From NCBI RefSeq assembly GCF_021155765.1, contig NC_060115.1, positions 7,916,493-7,980,492 on the forward strand: a stretch of DNA of 64,000 nucleotides. Direction: 5' to 3'. Within the stretch, counting starts at the first letter, position 1, and every line of letters begins with the position of its first letter. Positions 51,201-61,510 of the stretch are shown in pieces. The DNA comes from Diprion similis. Taxonomy: Eukaryota; Arthropoda; Insecta; Hymenoptera; Diprionidae. A program made the position numbers and the translations under genes. The notes below the pieces were generated by a model that worked only from the letters and a program-made list of their open reading frames with translations, was not told where the DNA came from and ran no database searches.

Positions 51201-54200
51201 ATTTATAAAAACACTCAAAATTCACGTGATTTTTTAATGGTTTCGTTTACTTTGCACTATTTTGTTTTTGTGTAATAAAACCGTTTTAATGAAACAATGG
51301 TTTCTTTTTGACGATGTGGACACGTACGATAGAATAAATAGAATTTTCCTTATTTCAAAATTCGACTTTATACGTTCTCTGTAACTCTTTTTTTTCCCCA
51401 AATACTATCCTCATCGGCAACTAATGGAGAAATGATTCCAGGGTTAAATATCTATACGTATGCATATACATATATGTATATAATACTGCGAGGTGACTCA
51501 AGCACCCCCAAATTACACATCGCTTGTGCTCTGAACACCCGCCAATTATCCGTCTAGGTGTACACTTCTCATAATGTTTAGTTTTTACGACCAAAGTTCT
51601 GTTGCCGTGAATAAGTTTTAGGACTACCTAATGAATGTACGCAGCTCACCAAACGAAAGTTAGATGCGAGATGCAGCCAAAGAGACTACTCGAATTATTT
51701 TCGACAATATTCTCATACTTACGATTAGTTGTTAAATCTATCAAAAATTCTACCGAGTTTACGAAATGATTCTTCGATTTTTTTAATCCAAGAATTTCAT
51801 CGTTTTAAAACGATTTAAAACTAGTATCAAGTCGCTATTTTTAATTCTTCGAAAGATATCACCTGAAAAAATGTGGATCATTAATAAATTGTTGTATTTA
51901 TTCAGCTGTCGATCCTACGATGTTTGGGCTGTATTTTTCGAAATTCTTTGAGTCAAATCAGTCGAGATAGGCGGCTACGAACCGATTCCGAGACAATAAG
52001 TTTTTGGATCGAAAAAAGAAGAAAAAAATGCCAGGAAATACTGATGCTAACCCCTTTTGTTTTTCGCCAAAATAATCCGAAGAAAAATTTGGCAAAACAC
52101 TAGAATGTACTTTTACTTACGATGGATAACGTATTTTTTCGCCAACGAAAGAAAGAAAGAAAAACCTCTTTTCATCAAAAGCTGAAACGCGAGCAGTTAG
52201 ATTTGTATATATATGATAAATTTTTGCTTTTAAAATCAAGTTTTAAGAGAACGATAAACTATACGTTACGCGTTGAAGAGTAGATACGTATACAAGTTCG
52301 AAGTCCATCTCGTTATCGTAACGAAACATTGAGAAAGAAAATGACTATTTTCTTAATTTTACAGTGATTTCAAATGAATAGAAATTTCAAAATATTAGTA
52401 TCTTTTGTTTTATTACGATTTACTAAATTTCAAACAATTTCAATATCACGAAGTAACGGTTTTTCCTCGAGCGTTAATCTTTGCTGTAACGTTACTAACT
52501 TCAACATAGTCTATGGATGGATGAGGTTACAGTATGATATCTGCACTGCAGAACGACGGCGCCGAGCCAAGCTGGCCGTGCCGGTGGTCGAGCAAAAGGC
52601 ATTATTATACACGTTGCGGCGAAGGAAGGACTGCAAAAAACAAAGTAAAAGAAAGAGAGACGAACAAGGTGAAAGAACGCGGGCGGGGTCCGCGATGAGG
52701 TGTTCTCAGTTTCTCGTCCGCCGCTTACCATCCGCTACCACACGAGTATCCAACAATGAAACTTGCAGGACTTCGGCAACGCAACTTGTGTGTTATTAGG
52801 TATATATATATATATATATATACCTAAAGCTGTATGGCAAAGAGAAGAAGCGAAGAAGCGAAGAAGCGAAGCGAAGCGTCCTGGAAAGGAAGAACCCCAA
52901 AAGTGCGATTTTGAATAGACGCCCTGCTCCCGGCTTCGTCTCCTCTTTTTCTATTCTCTATAATGCTCTCCTCTATACCTTTCGACCTCTCTTTCTTTAT
53001 TTTTCTTCTCCCTACGTACCTGAGACCCGACTCACCGACGCCTCAGCTTCTATTCTCTCCTTTTTTGCTGCCTCGTTCAAATTACTCAGGAGCAACACTT
53101 TATGCACGTATAGCATATGGTCTGACACTATGTATATATGTATATATATATAAATGTGGGGTTATTAACATCACGGAACAATATCAAAGAAAAGAATATC
53201 GTTATTCCTATTTGTTTGAAATTATTGCTTGGTTTGAAAAGAGGTTTGAGTCGTCGGAACAGAACGAATTCATTTCGTGAGATCAAAGAATCTGCACGTT
53301 TATTAATAGTTGACGATACATATTGAAGAAATATTATTTTCATCGCGTACCCCCCCTCCCATCGCATATTGATAAAACGAAAGTGCTTCTCGGGATCGTT
53401 TCATTTCTTTGCGATTCTTCGTTATTTTTCTTTTTTTATACTATGGATCGCAGTTCCATAGCCACCTTGTATTTGCTGTACCGACAGATCTAAATATTCA
53501 TACTTTGAGTCAAGTTGTGTTATAGCGACGATCAATTACGAGTACATATTACTTTCTGTTGATCGTGAAAGAGACTGTTTTACACGATGCACGCGTATCG
53601 ACTGTAAATACACACGTCATAAAACTTTCAAACGTACATTATAACTGCATTACGATAGGTTACTATCGTAGCTGCAGACTAATAATTATTATCGCGATAT
53701 GTGTATACATATAACAGTATAACGCGTCACTGTTCCAACGCAGGATTTATACAGCGTGTGATCATTTATACTGGGTATGGATCATTCTTCGCTCAACGCC
53801 ATTCAACTTTGTAAGATACAAAGTTTGCCGCACCATTGCGAATTATCATTTTTCTTTAACTCTTATAATATAATGGTACGATTATAATATTATACGACAC
53901 AAATAAATATCATGAGCTGATTGTTAATTTCTGCCCAAATATCGTAATTAATAATTATTGACGACGATTAAAAGATAATAAGAAAGAACGAGTTTCAGAA
54001 ATCATCATGATTTTTTGTATCTTTGGAAGAAAATGTAGTAAAATAAAAAAAAAAATAAAAAATTTTGTTTTTTTTCCACTAATGAGCGAGATGAACGAAC
54101 CCGTGTTTTTTAAATCATTTATCAAAGTTCACCCATTAACAATAAGTAGATTCAAATAATGTTAAGTGCGGCGGATAAACTGAATAATGCATATTAGATT

Positions 54201-54646
54201 TAATCGCGATTATGTACTACCGATGTCTCGTATTATTAGATTATACTTATACTATTAATAGGCACGCAGGCTCGCTCAACATAAATCGTTGAAACGCCGC
54301 GACGACGTTTCAATGTTAATTATAATTCCATCCTATAATAACGGGTTTTTTTCTCACAGCGGTGCAGTGCAAATCAGCGCTCGCTTCGCCAAAGTCGTCA
54401 ATAAAAGTATAATATCGTTGCTGCCTCATGTTTAGAGAGGAGTGCGACAAGCGTTTAAACTTTCCAACGCACATGAGTACGTATATATATATGTATATTT
54501 ACAAACTAACACCCAGCGACTGCATACGTTCATCTCTGACACGTGCATCTGTCTGCTGCATGCTCGCCTCGAAAATTCCGATATAGTAACTTTAACGTCA
54601 TGCAGCGGTAAGACTATTGCTTCTGGCGGTGCAACGGCGCCCGATA

Positions 54647-54680
<34 letters not shown>

Positions 54681-55253
54681 CGACGACGACGATGATTATG
54701 CCAGAATATCTAGATGTGCCTTTGCCCGCTGTACGTACATACCTAGTTTGTCCTGGTTTATGCCCCGGTAACCTGGTTAGCTAGCTATACTATAGCAAGG
54801 CTATTTAGAGCACGTATTAGCGAAGTCAAGGTAAGAATCACTCGCTCTGGCGTCACAAGGTTCTCCGCGTAATATCTGACCGCTATCGTTGACCCTCTTT
54901 CTTGTTTTTTTTTTTTTTTTTTAACAATTTTCGAAATCACGGATCGGTGTAATAACGCAAAAACTCCGCCTACATACATATGCAAATTTCACACGTTTGT
55001 TCAACGTGTGCCTTGTATACACACTCACTGCAATCCTTTTTTATAATCTTTTCAATTTTCACTTTGTTACAGATAAATCTACGCCTAATACTTGTCAGCG
55101 GTAAAACAAAAGAGTTCCTATTTAGTCCGAGCGATTCTGCTGGAGACATAGCACACCATGTGTTTGAAAACTGGCCTGAAGGTGAGAAATTTTTATACGT
55201 TATACATGACACACATTCTAGCCCGCATGCTACAGATCGATGAATTTTTAGTA

Positions 55254-55333
<80 letters not shown>

Positions 55334-57498
55334 GTGTATCTACACGCAAGAGGTTGAAGAAAAGTATCGGATAAAGAAAAAAAACGGTTGTCCGGAACGG
55401 TGAAAGCAATTTAAATCTGCAGTATAATTTTAATCAACGGTATACCGTGTCAAAGTGCTAGTTGTAGTAGTAATAAAGGTAAAATGGAAAGAAATTGGCA
55501 ATTGATTAATTTCAGATTGGGCGGAAGAAGCGGTCGCGAAGGCGGAAATTTTACGACTAATTTACCAGGGTCGTTTTCTACACAGCAACGTTACTTTAGG
55601 TGCGCTCGGCCTCCCCTTCGGTAAAACAATAGTAATGCATCTTGTCCCACGCGAGAATCTCCCCGAGCCTAATTCTCAAGGTAAGTCCAATCGATGGATG
55701 GATTTAATTATATTATCCATTATCCATATTCAATATTTTTCATTACAATACGTGTGCAGAAGAGAGAATTGTTTATCATATTATGCTTACGTAAGGTGAG
55801 TGTACACCAGTTATCGACATTTCTTCGTTTCATACGTTTGATCCTTGGGTTTGAAATGACCGAGAAATGAATTTGTAGAGTCTAACCCTCCAGCAATTCG
55901 TTACAGTCAGAGATATTCATCATTTCTCCCGTTATTTTATAGAATTTTGAAAAACAAAAGTTCAATAAGTGGTAGTACACTTGCCTTGTAAGGTATACTT
56001 TATAAAATTAATTTCTGAACATATACGTATAAGTTATGAAAGATATAATAATATCATATGAACCTATAATAATCAATTCAACCGAGAATATTTTGTTTCT
56101 TTTAAAATTCACGGTCGTTCGCGGTTTGCGATGCTGTCGCTCCTGTTGGTCATGCTCCGATGATCAATGCTCAATGATTGCGTAATTTAGTCCGAATGCC
56201 TCCGTAGATCATGTCTAGGACAATGTCTTATTTTATTTAATTGACAATTGTGCAAAATACGTGAATGTCATGATCGTTTCCTACCCCCATTCCCTTCTCC
56301 CTCCTTTCAGGCATTCTTCCTAACGGCGAATACATGTTCGTACAACAAGACGATGTTGATATAAGCTATAACGAAGATAGATAACCAAGTTCCTATCGCG
56401 CTATAAGCAAAAGTAAGTTCTCTTCAATTCTTTGCTTCTCTCGACTCTTTATTTGTATATTTTCTCCTCTCCTTTTTCCATTTCATTTTTAATCGCGTAT
56501 TTAAAATCTAGCAAACCTTAGCAGCATGACCAATAGCGGTAACAGGATGCAGGGATTAAAAATTCACTCTTAACTCACGTAATTGCATCAATTTATACCG
56601 TCCGATGCAGCGATAAGATGTTACAAATATTAATTATAAATTATACTGGCAACGAAATTGACGAAATATTTCAAAAATTTCAAACTACATGCTGACACAA
56701 TATATACTCGTTATTTCGGCTTCCTATTACACACTCTGAATATCGCGATATTGTACAATTGCATAGATATCGTTATCCTTGATAATAATTCTTCGCTGTA
56801 TAATTAATGTGTTAATATGGAAATTTCCAAGTGTTTCCACACTTGTAATTATCATCGTACATATGATAAATATTGTCAGTAATTGATGATTCTAAACTTT
56901 CACTCTCCTGTAGTCCAACAACGTCTATTACTTCGCAAACATACGCACATATATATGTATATATGTATATACATACATGTAGATTTTTTTCTTTCCTTCT
57001 CATCAAGCGTAATTCTCGGTGCAACTAATCATTTCCACATATCACGTGCTGCTTGACCCTACTCAATGTATTCGTAGGTCTTCAGCCACATCGAACAGCG
57101 GACAACCCGCTGTTATATACGCGGCCATGAAATCTCGAGTTATACAAATTAATCTGTTGTAATGCCTGTAACGTACAATAATCTATTTCTAAGCGAGGAC
57201 AGACTCTCTGTTTTCATTATATTATTATCAATTCACGATTTGTATTCCTTTATCCCTTCGATAATAAAAAAAAGGCCTCCCCCCCCCCCCCCCCCCCCCA
57301 AGTTTATATGAATTTTGGTTATTGCTAGATCGTTGAACTGCGTTTAAACGTAAAGTTAAACACAGATTCTTAATACTATTTTATGCATAAATTACATTCC
57401 ACGCAGTGCTTGAATAAAATGCTTCTGTTACAGACCAGAGACAAAAGAGTAAAGGCGGCGGAAGCAGTTGCTGCTCAGCCTCGTGTTGCATACTTTAA
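31392..57498 (+). CDS. Ubl3: Ubiquitin-like protein 3 (membrane-anchored ubiquitin-fold protein)
   Basis: Coding exons are 31392-31421, 55073-55181, 55516-55680 and 57434-57498: 369 bases, 122 residues. The protein begins MSSRNIPSDK, then the ubiquitin-like fold from about residue 11 (INLRLILVSGKTKEFLFSP, IAHHVFENWPE, EILRLIYQGRFLHSNVTLGA, MHLVPRE), then a short linker and a tail SSCCSASCCIL. The last four residues form a CAAX box for prenylation, and neighbouring cysteines could be palmitoylated or form disulfides. The family anchors a ubiquitin fold to membranes; in mammals UBL3 acts as a cysteine-dependent modifier that sorts proteins into small extracellular vesicles. Like the family, it lacks the C-terminal Gly-Gly of true ubiquitin. 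All junctions use GT-AG and keep frame. The first intron is 23.7 kb. Two further exons (41224-41238 and 56311-56412) suggest alternative N- and C-termini. It is divergently arranged with TTC5. Confidence 0.93.
31525..31549. repeat. Poly-T tract in a pyrimidine-rich stretch
   Basis: About 25 T in a row lie within a longer C/T-rich block (about 31440-31620) just inside Ubl3 intron 1. Confidence 0.9.
37814..37852. repeat. (CCACCT)n(CCT)n microsatellite
   Basis: Hexamer CCACCT/CTCCAC units pass into CCT triplets. The opposite strand read as protein gives a Glu/Val run, which is an artefact of the repeat. Confidence 0.9.
38520..39135. mobile_element. Complex palindromic repeat built on GTTGGTAACGTTA units
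   Basis: Segments 38606-38690 and 38727-38812 are reverse complements with scattered differences (for example TTGTGAAATAACG against CGTTATTTCACAA), separated by about 36 bases. A further related unit spans 38850-39060. The word TAACGTTACTAACTTCA, or its complement TGAAGTTGGTAACGTTA with variants, marks the unit ends at least five times. A related segment is at 52296-52505, so this is a dispersed, non-coding repeat family. Confidence 0.65.
39161..39223. repeat. (TA)n microsatellite, ~63 bases
   Basis: An uninterrupted TA dinucleotide tract, one of the longest in the window, lies between two palindromic elements. Confidence 0.95.
39441..40028. mobile_element. Complete ~584-bp foldback MITE with TA target duplication
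   Basis: Nearly the whole element (39443-40026) is one palindrome. The left arm starts GAGTGTCCCTCACTTAGGGT and the right arm, reversed, starts AAGTGTCCCTTATTTAGGGT; each arm is about 290 bases. Flanking TA dinucleotides at 39441-39442 and 40027-40028 fit the TA target duplication of Tc1/mariner-type transposons. It has no coding capacity: open frames on either strand (such as 39689-39898) are arm sequence. A second, damaged copy is at 42213-42738. Confidence 0.85.
41224..41238 (+). other. Ubl3: Candidate alternative first coding exon 1b of Ubl3
   Basis: ATGGCAAATGACAAG encodes MANDK and is followed at once by a strong donor (GTAAGC). The exon ends in phase 0 after Asp-Lys, exactly like exon 1a (PSDK), and exon 2 at 55073 starts in phase 0 with INLRLILVSG. 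Splicing would give a 117-residue protein, the length of human UBL3 as I recall it. The ATG context (ACCGAATGG) is acceptable, and it lies inside a GC-rich island typical of a promoter. Confidence 0.6.
41322..41344. repeat. (CGAA)n microsatellite
   Basis: About five CGAA tetramers, GC-rich, lie within the intronic island downstream of exon 1b. Confidence 0.85.
42213..42738. mobile_element. Second copy of the 39.4-kb foldback MITE, right end truncated
   Basis: The left end is TA then GGGTGGTCCTTATTTAGGGT, and the sequence follows the 39443 element through the left arm, centre and most of the right arm. It stops near 42738 after CTTCGATCA, so the outer ~130 bases of the right arm are missing. 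The centre carries an extra segment with its own small hairpin (42504-42518 pairing with 42562-42576) around a 17-base poly-T. It lies only 2.2 kb from the first copy, in the same orientation. Confidence 0.8.
44429..44442. repeat. Poly-G run in a purine-rich patch
   Basis: Fourteen G in a row in a G-rich block; a GCA/CAG-rich stretch follows near 44480-44515. The purine-rich strand could form a G-quadruplex. Confidence 0.85.
45175..45752. mobile_element. Foldback element with GGTGTTT tips
   Basis: The left part (45177-45310) and right part (45600-45752) are imperfect inverted repeats. Shared blocks on reversing the right arm are CTGTCAAAAGA, CGTTATGTGGAAGATCG and the tip GGTGTTT followed by AGAAATAA-like sequence. 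The centre is AT-rich and non-coding. The right tip reads TTTCGAAACACCCC on +. A related right-arm fragment is at 49487-49630. Confidence 0.65.
46486..46520. repeat. (CATA)n microsatellite
   Basis: About nine CATA tetramers in tandem. Confidence 0.95.
46776..46799. repeat. Poly-C tract
   Basis: About 24 C in a row followed by further C-rich sequence. The length of such runs is error-prone in assemblies. Chance frames give poly-proline. Confidence 0.9.
47360..47725. repeat. Degenerate GAATTA/GTTGAATTA repeat
   Basis: Over about 360 bases the words TGAATTAA, GAATTAG and TTAAATTA recur every 10-25 bases with no fixed period. It is AT-rich and has no open frame of note. It looks like a cryptic or decayed simple-sequence array. 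Confidence 0.55.
49487..49630. mobile_element. Right-arm fragment related to the 45.2-kb foldback element
   Basis: The order of words CAATCTTCCAC, CCATCTTTCG, GTTTC, AAACTAACTGTTTCAG, GAAAATCG and TTTTGAAACAC follows that of 45637-45752 (GATCTTCCAC, TCATCTTTTG, TTTC, AAACAAACTTGTTTTCAG, AAAAATCG, TTTTCGAAACACC). No matching left arm was found, so this is a solo or truncated copy. The comparison was by eye. Confidence 0.5.
49901..49926. repeat. (CAC)n microsatellite
   Basis: About eight CAC/ACC triplets. Opposite-strand frames give poly-Trp or poly-Gly artefacts. Confidence 0.9.
50690..51060. repeat. Purine-rich degenerate array followed by pyrimidine-rich mirror
   Basis: From about 50690 to 50900 the + strand is rich in words such as AGAAAGGTCGGAGTATAGAAAG, recurring roughly every 15-18 bases. 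From 50910 to 51060 the strand becomes pyrimidine-rich with complementary words (TACTTTATTATGCC, TTTTACATTTTG, TTTCTACATTCTG). The pattern is a loose inverted duplication of a decayed tandem repeat. Confidence 0.45.
52296..52505. mobile_element. Copy of the 38.5-kb AACGTTACTAACTTCA repeat family
   Basis: The segment follows 38850-39060 in order: ATCGTAACGAAACATTG, GAAAATGACTATTTTCTTA, ACAGTGATTTC, TTACGATTTACTAAATTTCA, AACGGTTTTTCCTC and TAACGTTACTAACTTCAA. It is a single unit without a visible inverted partner nearby. Confidence 0.65.
54647..54697. repeat. (GAT)n(GAC)n microsatellite
   Basis: About 16 GAT/GAC triplets. One frame reads a poly-Asp run inside a 109-codon open frame that is otherwise unremarkable and lies in the last kilobase of Ubl3 intron 1; I do not call it coding. 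Confidence 0.9.
55073..55181 (+). other. Ubl3: Ubl3 coding exon 2
   Basis: The acceptor TTGTTACAG precedes 109 bases encoding INLRLILVSGKTKEFLFSP, then SDSAGDIAHHVFENWPE, the first beta-hairpin and helix of the ubiquitin-like fold, and the donor is G|GTGAG. It is used in every isoform proposed here. Confidence 0.93.
55257..55329. repeat. (TC)n microsatellite, ~72 bases
   Basis: A near-perfect TC dinucleotide array starts 76 bases after the exon 2 donor. A pyrimidine tract this long within an intron of 334 bases could bind polypyrimidine-tract factors and affect splicing of exon 3. Confidence 0.95.
55516..55680 (+). other. Ubl3: Ubl3 coding exon 3
   Basis: After ATTTCAG, 165 bases encode the rest of the ubiquitin-like fold (DWAEEAVAKAEILRLIYQGR, then FLHSNVTLGALGLPFGKT and MHLVPRENLPEPNSQ). 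The donor is CAAG|GTAAGT, leaving a one-base overhang (G) that must be completed by the next exon. Confidence 0.93.
56311..56412 (+). other. Ubl3: Candidate stop-carrying cassette exon of Ubl3
   Basis: A long pyrimidine tract ending CTCCTTTCAG (AG at 56309-56310) precedes 102 bases that end in a consensus donor (AAAA|GTAAGT, GT at 56413-56414). Joined in phase to exon 3 it encodes 24 residues beginning GILPNGEYMF, including the acidic stretch DDVDISYNEDR, then TAA at 56382-56384. The stop is only 28 bases before the donor, so nonsense-mediated decay need not act. The tail has no cysteine and no CAAX box, so the product (125 or 120 residues) should not be prenylated. Exon length is a multiple of three. 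Confidence 0.6.
57278..57299. repeat. Poly-C tract before the last Ubl3 exon
   Basis: About 22 C in a row lie 134 bases upstream of the final acceptor, near where hnRNP K/poly-C-binding proteins could act. The length may be an assembly approximation. Confidence 0.85.
57434..57498 (+). other. Ubl3: Ubl3 last coding exon with CAAX tail
   Basis: After CTGTTACAG, the exon completes Asp from the split codon and encodes QRQKSKGGGSS, then CCSASCCIL and TAA. Four cysteines in nine residues end in CCIL, the prenylation box; leucine at the end favours geranylgeranylation over farnesylation by general rules. Confidence 0.92.
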
Positions 57499-58429
57499 AT
57501 ATTGGCTACCCTGGATATATAAGGGCTGCTTGAAGCGAGCCGACGCTACGTCCAGGCTGGGCCATGGTTTCTAAGGTTTTATGCTGATGTATAATTGTTA
57601 GTGGCTGAGTTCGCAAGCAGCGTAGTGTAGTAAGAATGGTTACACTAAACGATTGTTAATGATTTTAATGAAATGTAATCAACCTTTTATTTACCGCTAT
57701 AAGGAAAGAAAGAGAAAGAAAACAACAACAACACATACGGTATTTGTGTATATTACAATTTGGTATTATTGTTTCATTTCAGTTTCTTAACAGTCTCAAT
57801 TGTGTAACTGGATCAAGGCGATCTTCGCTATGAATTTTCTCACACTCGCCAGTATCGCTACGTGTAAAATAAAATTTACCAGCCAGAGTTAGAGCCGAAC
57901 CGTAATCTGTGCCGACTAAATTTTACCATTTATATGTATAAGCCAGAGAGGGTGGGCTTAACAATTGCTTTAACAACCCAACCCCGAGTCAAGATTCTAT
58001 AAAGTATTTTGAGCCGACACTACCGTGCTTCGAAGCTCAACCACTATCTTACACCACCGCAGCGTTTAAGTTTCATAGATGGAGAACAAGTGTGCGAATG
58101 ATATAAAATGATTAACTTGAGTGACTGTTTATGTTTGAGCGAATGCGAAAAGGAGTAAAAATTTATGTTGTGATAACGCAGGTAGTGAATATATTATTAT
58201 ATATACATACTATTATTAAAATTATATATTATATATACATATATATTTAATATGTTCTCATGTATTTGTGTATGTATATATATATATTATATACACGCGT
58301 GTGAGAGCAAGGTGAAAAAGAGAAATATATATGTACATAAATATATGTATACGTATGAAAAACAGTATGAGAAGAGTTGACCCAAAGTTGAAAACTCTCG
58401 TACCATAGACTTTATTATCATAAATTTAA

Positions 58430-58466
<37 letters not shown>

Positions 58467-61400
58467 TTAATAATAATAACGATGATGATAATATTATTAC
58501 GACGCCACTTTGAGAGTTTAGTATCCACAATTTAAGATTACGAGGCAACCTTGGATCTCTAATTAACGGTAGTTTTGGCGAAACGGGATAACGAAGTGAA
58601 AAAAGAATGATGAAAAAATAAACCGGAAAACAAGAATGAAAATTGTGAAAACCAAAATCAAATATATTCTCTGTTAGCTCCTGCTCTTATACGAAGATCG
58701 CTGGAGAACCCTTAGCTTTACTCATAGATCCGATGACCCAGTGCTACGGGTTTAAACCCACGCATAAATAGAATAATTATTATAGTTAGGTCCAACGAAA
58801 CCGTAATAATATGTTGTAGCCCTATTCTATACATACTCTACCTATACTAACTGTACTGTACTGTATTACGACTCTTAAACGATGCATAACGATGTGTATA
58901 TATATATATTGTCTTCTTGTGTAGTGAGAAAAGAAAGAAAGAAGGAAAGAAAGAAAGAAAACAGAAAAAAAGTATATATATTATACGACACAAAAGAAAA
59001 TTCATAAAAATTTCACGATTATCGACAGCATTGTTTCATATCAAAACTCAGTCCTATCGTCATCCTTTATTTAAATTCATACAGACGCCGTAATCGTATA
59101 TTACACCCTATAATAATTAGTACCTGTCACTTTTTAAAAACTATCGACACTGCACCATGACCTATCTATTGATTTACATTAAACGCTCAACACTAATCGC
59201 TCATAATTTTATGAAATTTAATTATGTAAAGAGAAATTCAAGTAAACTCCAGCTTTACATAAGAAAAATATGTAAATCGAAAATTTGAAATATCGATATT
59301 CTTCATCACATGTATACGTTGTGAATGAAAATTAAATTTGTGTATTAAAAAAAAAAGAGGAGAAAAGTAAAAAAAAAAAAAAAAAAAAAACAACAACAAC
59401 AACATTAAAGAAATGAAATAAAATTAATCAACAAAATTTAACAATCTCATCGCATATGAAATAAGTAACAGAGTTTGTAACCGAAATACTGTATAACCTT
59501 GTTAAAGTGTCGTAGTATTTAATTAACGAGTTATCTTAATTACCTGACTAATCAGTTATTGATCAGTTTGTTAGTCAAATATCTTACGGATCGTATCCAT
59601 TCCCCAAATGTTCAGATCGAAACGCTTTCCTATAATACTGTAATCAACGTTACATGTGTAATTGTTTGAAAAATGGAATCCTTTGAAAGGATTCGATTAG
59701 TTTTCGCTTCAATCACGACGGTCCAGTGCAGTTCTTCGTAGAGCACAATCGTGCAGTTATCAATTGTTTTTTTTTTTTTGTTTTTTTGTTTTTTTCATTA
59801 AATTTCATGATTGTGACTTATGAACGACTCGGCTACAAACCCTGGCTAAAATTATTACATTGGTTGACAAGACTCGTAGAGTAGTCTGACACAAGCGTGG
59901 TCACCACACTGTGTTCATGACAGTTATTTATTATTTAGCCTGATTTTCATTCGTTTTGTTATTATAATGAATTTTTCTTCTACTTTGTTCTCGTTTTTAT
60001 AGTTTCTTCCTATTAAAATTTTAATAATCACAGCTGCTCAAGAATCAGATCAATTGATGCTCATTGTATTTTATTTATTCCGTATAATTTCTTTGATGCT
60101 CAAAGTAATCTTTGCCAATTCTGTAACAGATATTTGATATAAATTAAATATAATTTTTTTTTTTTTTCATTTTTGTCGTGTCGCTTTACTTAAAACACCT
60201 GTATAATTCAATTCTCCGATAAATTACCTAAGCACGTGTGCAATTGGTGATTCGGTTCACTTCATTTTCTCACCTGACTTACAAAGTGTTTATATCAGAA
60301 TCAATATGTGGCAGGGAAAAACGCGAAATATGCTCATAAATTTGCTAGTAAACTCAAATCGTTAACTAATTCGATACGTCATTGTCTTTCATACCTTAGC
60401 CCTAATTTTAGCGGAATCAACAAATCTTAAATGTTGCTATTCTGGCTCATTTTGAATGTTAATGAAACTAATGATACTGCAAGAAGAATACCTGAATTAC
60501 TTAAAATTGTTTTTCGAGTTAATTTCAAATATTTAACTTGTACTGAAAATTATTATACATGCATATTCGAATTTAGTTGTCTGTTCTGGATGCAAGTACG
60601 TCGATGATGATTGTTATTATTATTATTTTTTTTGTTAACAGACGTCGATAGACGATCGTTGAGCTTATTATGTCCAGACTGTGCGACGCAGTTGAAATGT
60701 TTTATTTTCTTTTGTTCGTTTTTATTTAACTTGACGTAGCATAATAACCATTCAAGAGAGCAACAATATTTGACATAGTACGAGCACAGTTCCGCTACTT
60801 ACTCTGGTTGTAAAATATGTTTAATTAACTTCGAAGACATTGAATGTTTGATTATATTATTTGAATAATTAAATTAATGTTACGTACGAATAAATAATAG
60901 CCTTAATCGATTTCTTGTACAACTTTTCTTTTCCTCTTTGGATTTTTCTTTTTTATATATATATTCTTTAATTTTTTTTTCTTTCGACGTATTATTATAA
61001 TTTAAGGTCGTTCACGAATTGAACACGCGAAAATAGAAATTCAATGTTTAATCTAATTAAGACCAACAACGATTACAAAGGTTCAAGACGAATCTTGACA
61101 TTCTGCAGAAGCCATGTGATTTCGTTGACTAGCAACTATCGTATAAAGAATTAGGCAAAAAGTGCCGAGAGACTCTCGATAACTGCAACTACTACACGGA
61201 GCATAAATAATCATTCGTTATATTAGCAAGATAAGTGACTCTGAAGTGAAATGATATAAATATATATATCGGGATTGCGAAACACGTCGTAATGGCAAGC
61301 TTATTCATTCCACGCTATTTGAACTTATGTCAGTAATGGTGCTAGCGTAGAATGACGTTTGAGCTTTAAGAATTCTGTAATATAAAATATTGTACCCTTT

Positions 61401-61510
61401 CATGAATCATTCGACGAGTCAGTTACCAATACTTAAATTAATGTCAAATCATTTCTGCGTGTACAGCTAAGTTGTGCTTGATCTTATTGTACAATAAAAT
61501 AGAAATAAAA
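57499..61510 (+). other. Ubl3: Probable Ubl3 3' UTR (end uncertain)
   Basis: The AT-rich sequence after the Ubl3 stop has no further coding content. AATAAA words occur at several points (near 57866, 58617, 59415, 60890 and 61493); the pair near 61493-61507 is a plausible distal poly-A signal. It includes an AAT microsatellite (58431-58466), A-rich runs near 59345-59390 and a GAAA tract near 58927. The real end cannot be set without transcripts. Confidence 0.35.
58431..58466. repeat. (AAT)n microsatellite
   Basis: About twelve AAT triplets followed by imperfect units. Confidence 0.95.

Larger units (their letters stand above)
31422..55072 (+). other. Ubl3: 23.7-kb first intron of Ubl3
   Basis: The intron runs from GTGAGT at 31422 to TTACAG at 55072. 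Apart from a candidate alternative first exon at 41224-41238 in a GC-rich island, I found no protein-coding exon of another gene in it on either strand. It contains foldback elements of at least two families (near 38.5-39.1, 39.4-40.0, 42.2-42.7, 45.2-45.8, 49.5 and 52.3 kb) and many microsatellites. GC-richer patches near 35.5-36.1, 46.6-46.9 and 49.8-50.3 kb have no recognised content. Confidence 0.75.

Noticed and set aside
54442..54771. 109-codon frame with a poly-Asp run
   Set aside because: The run is a GAT/GAC microsatellite; the flanks show no conserved sequence and it sits in the Ubl3 intron without an in-phase link to exon 2.
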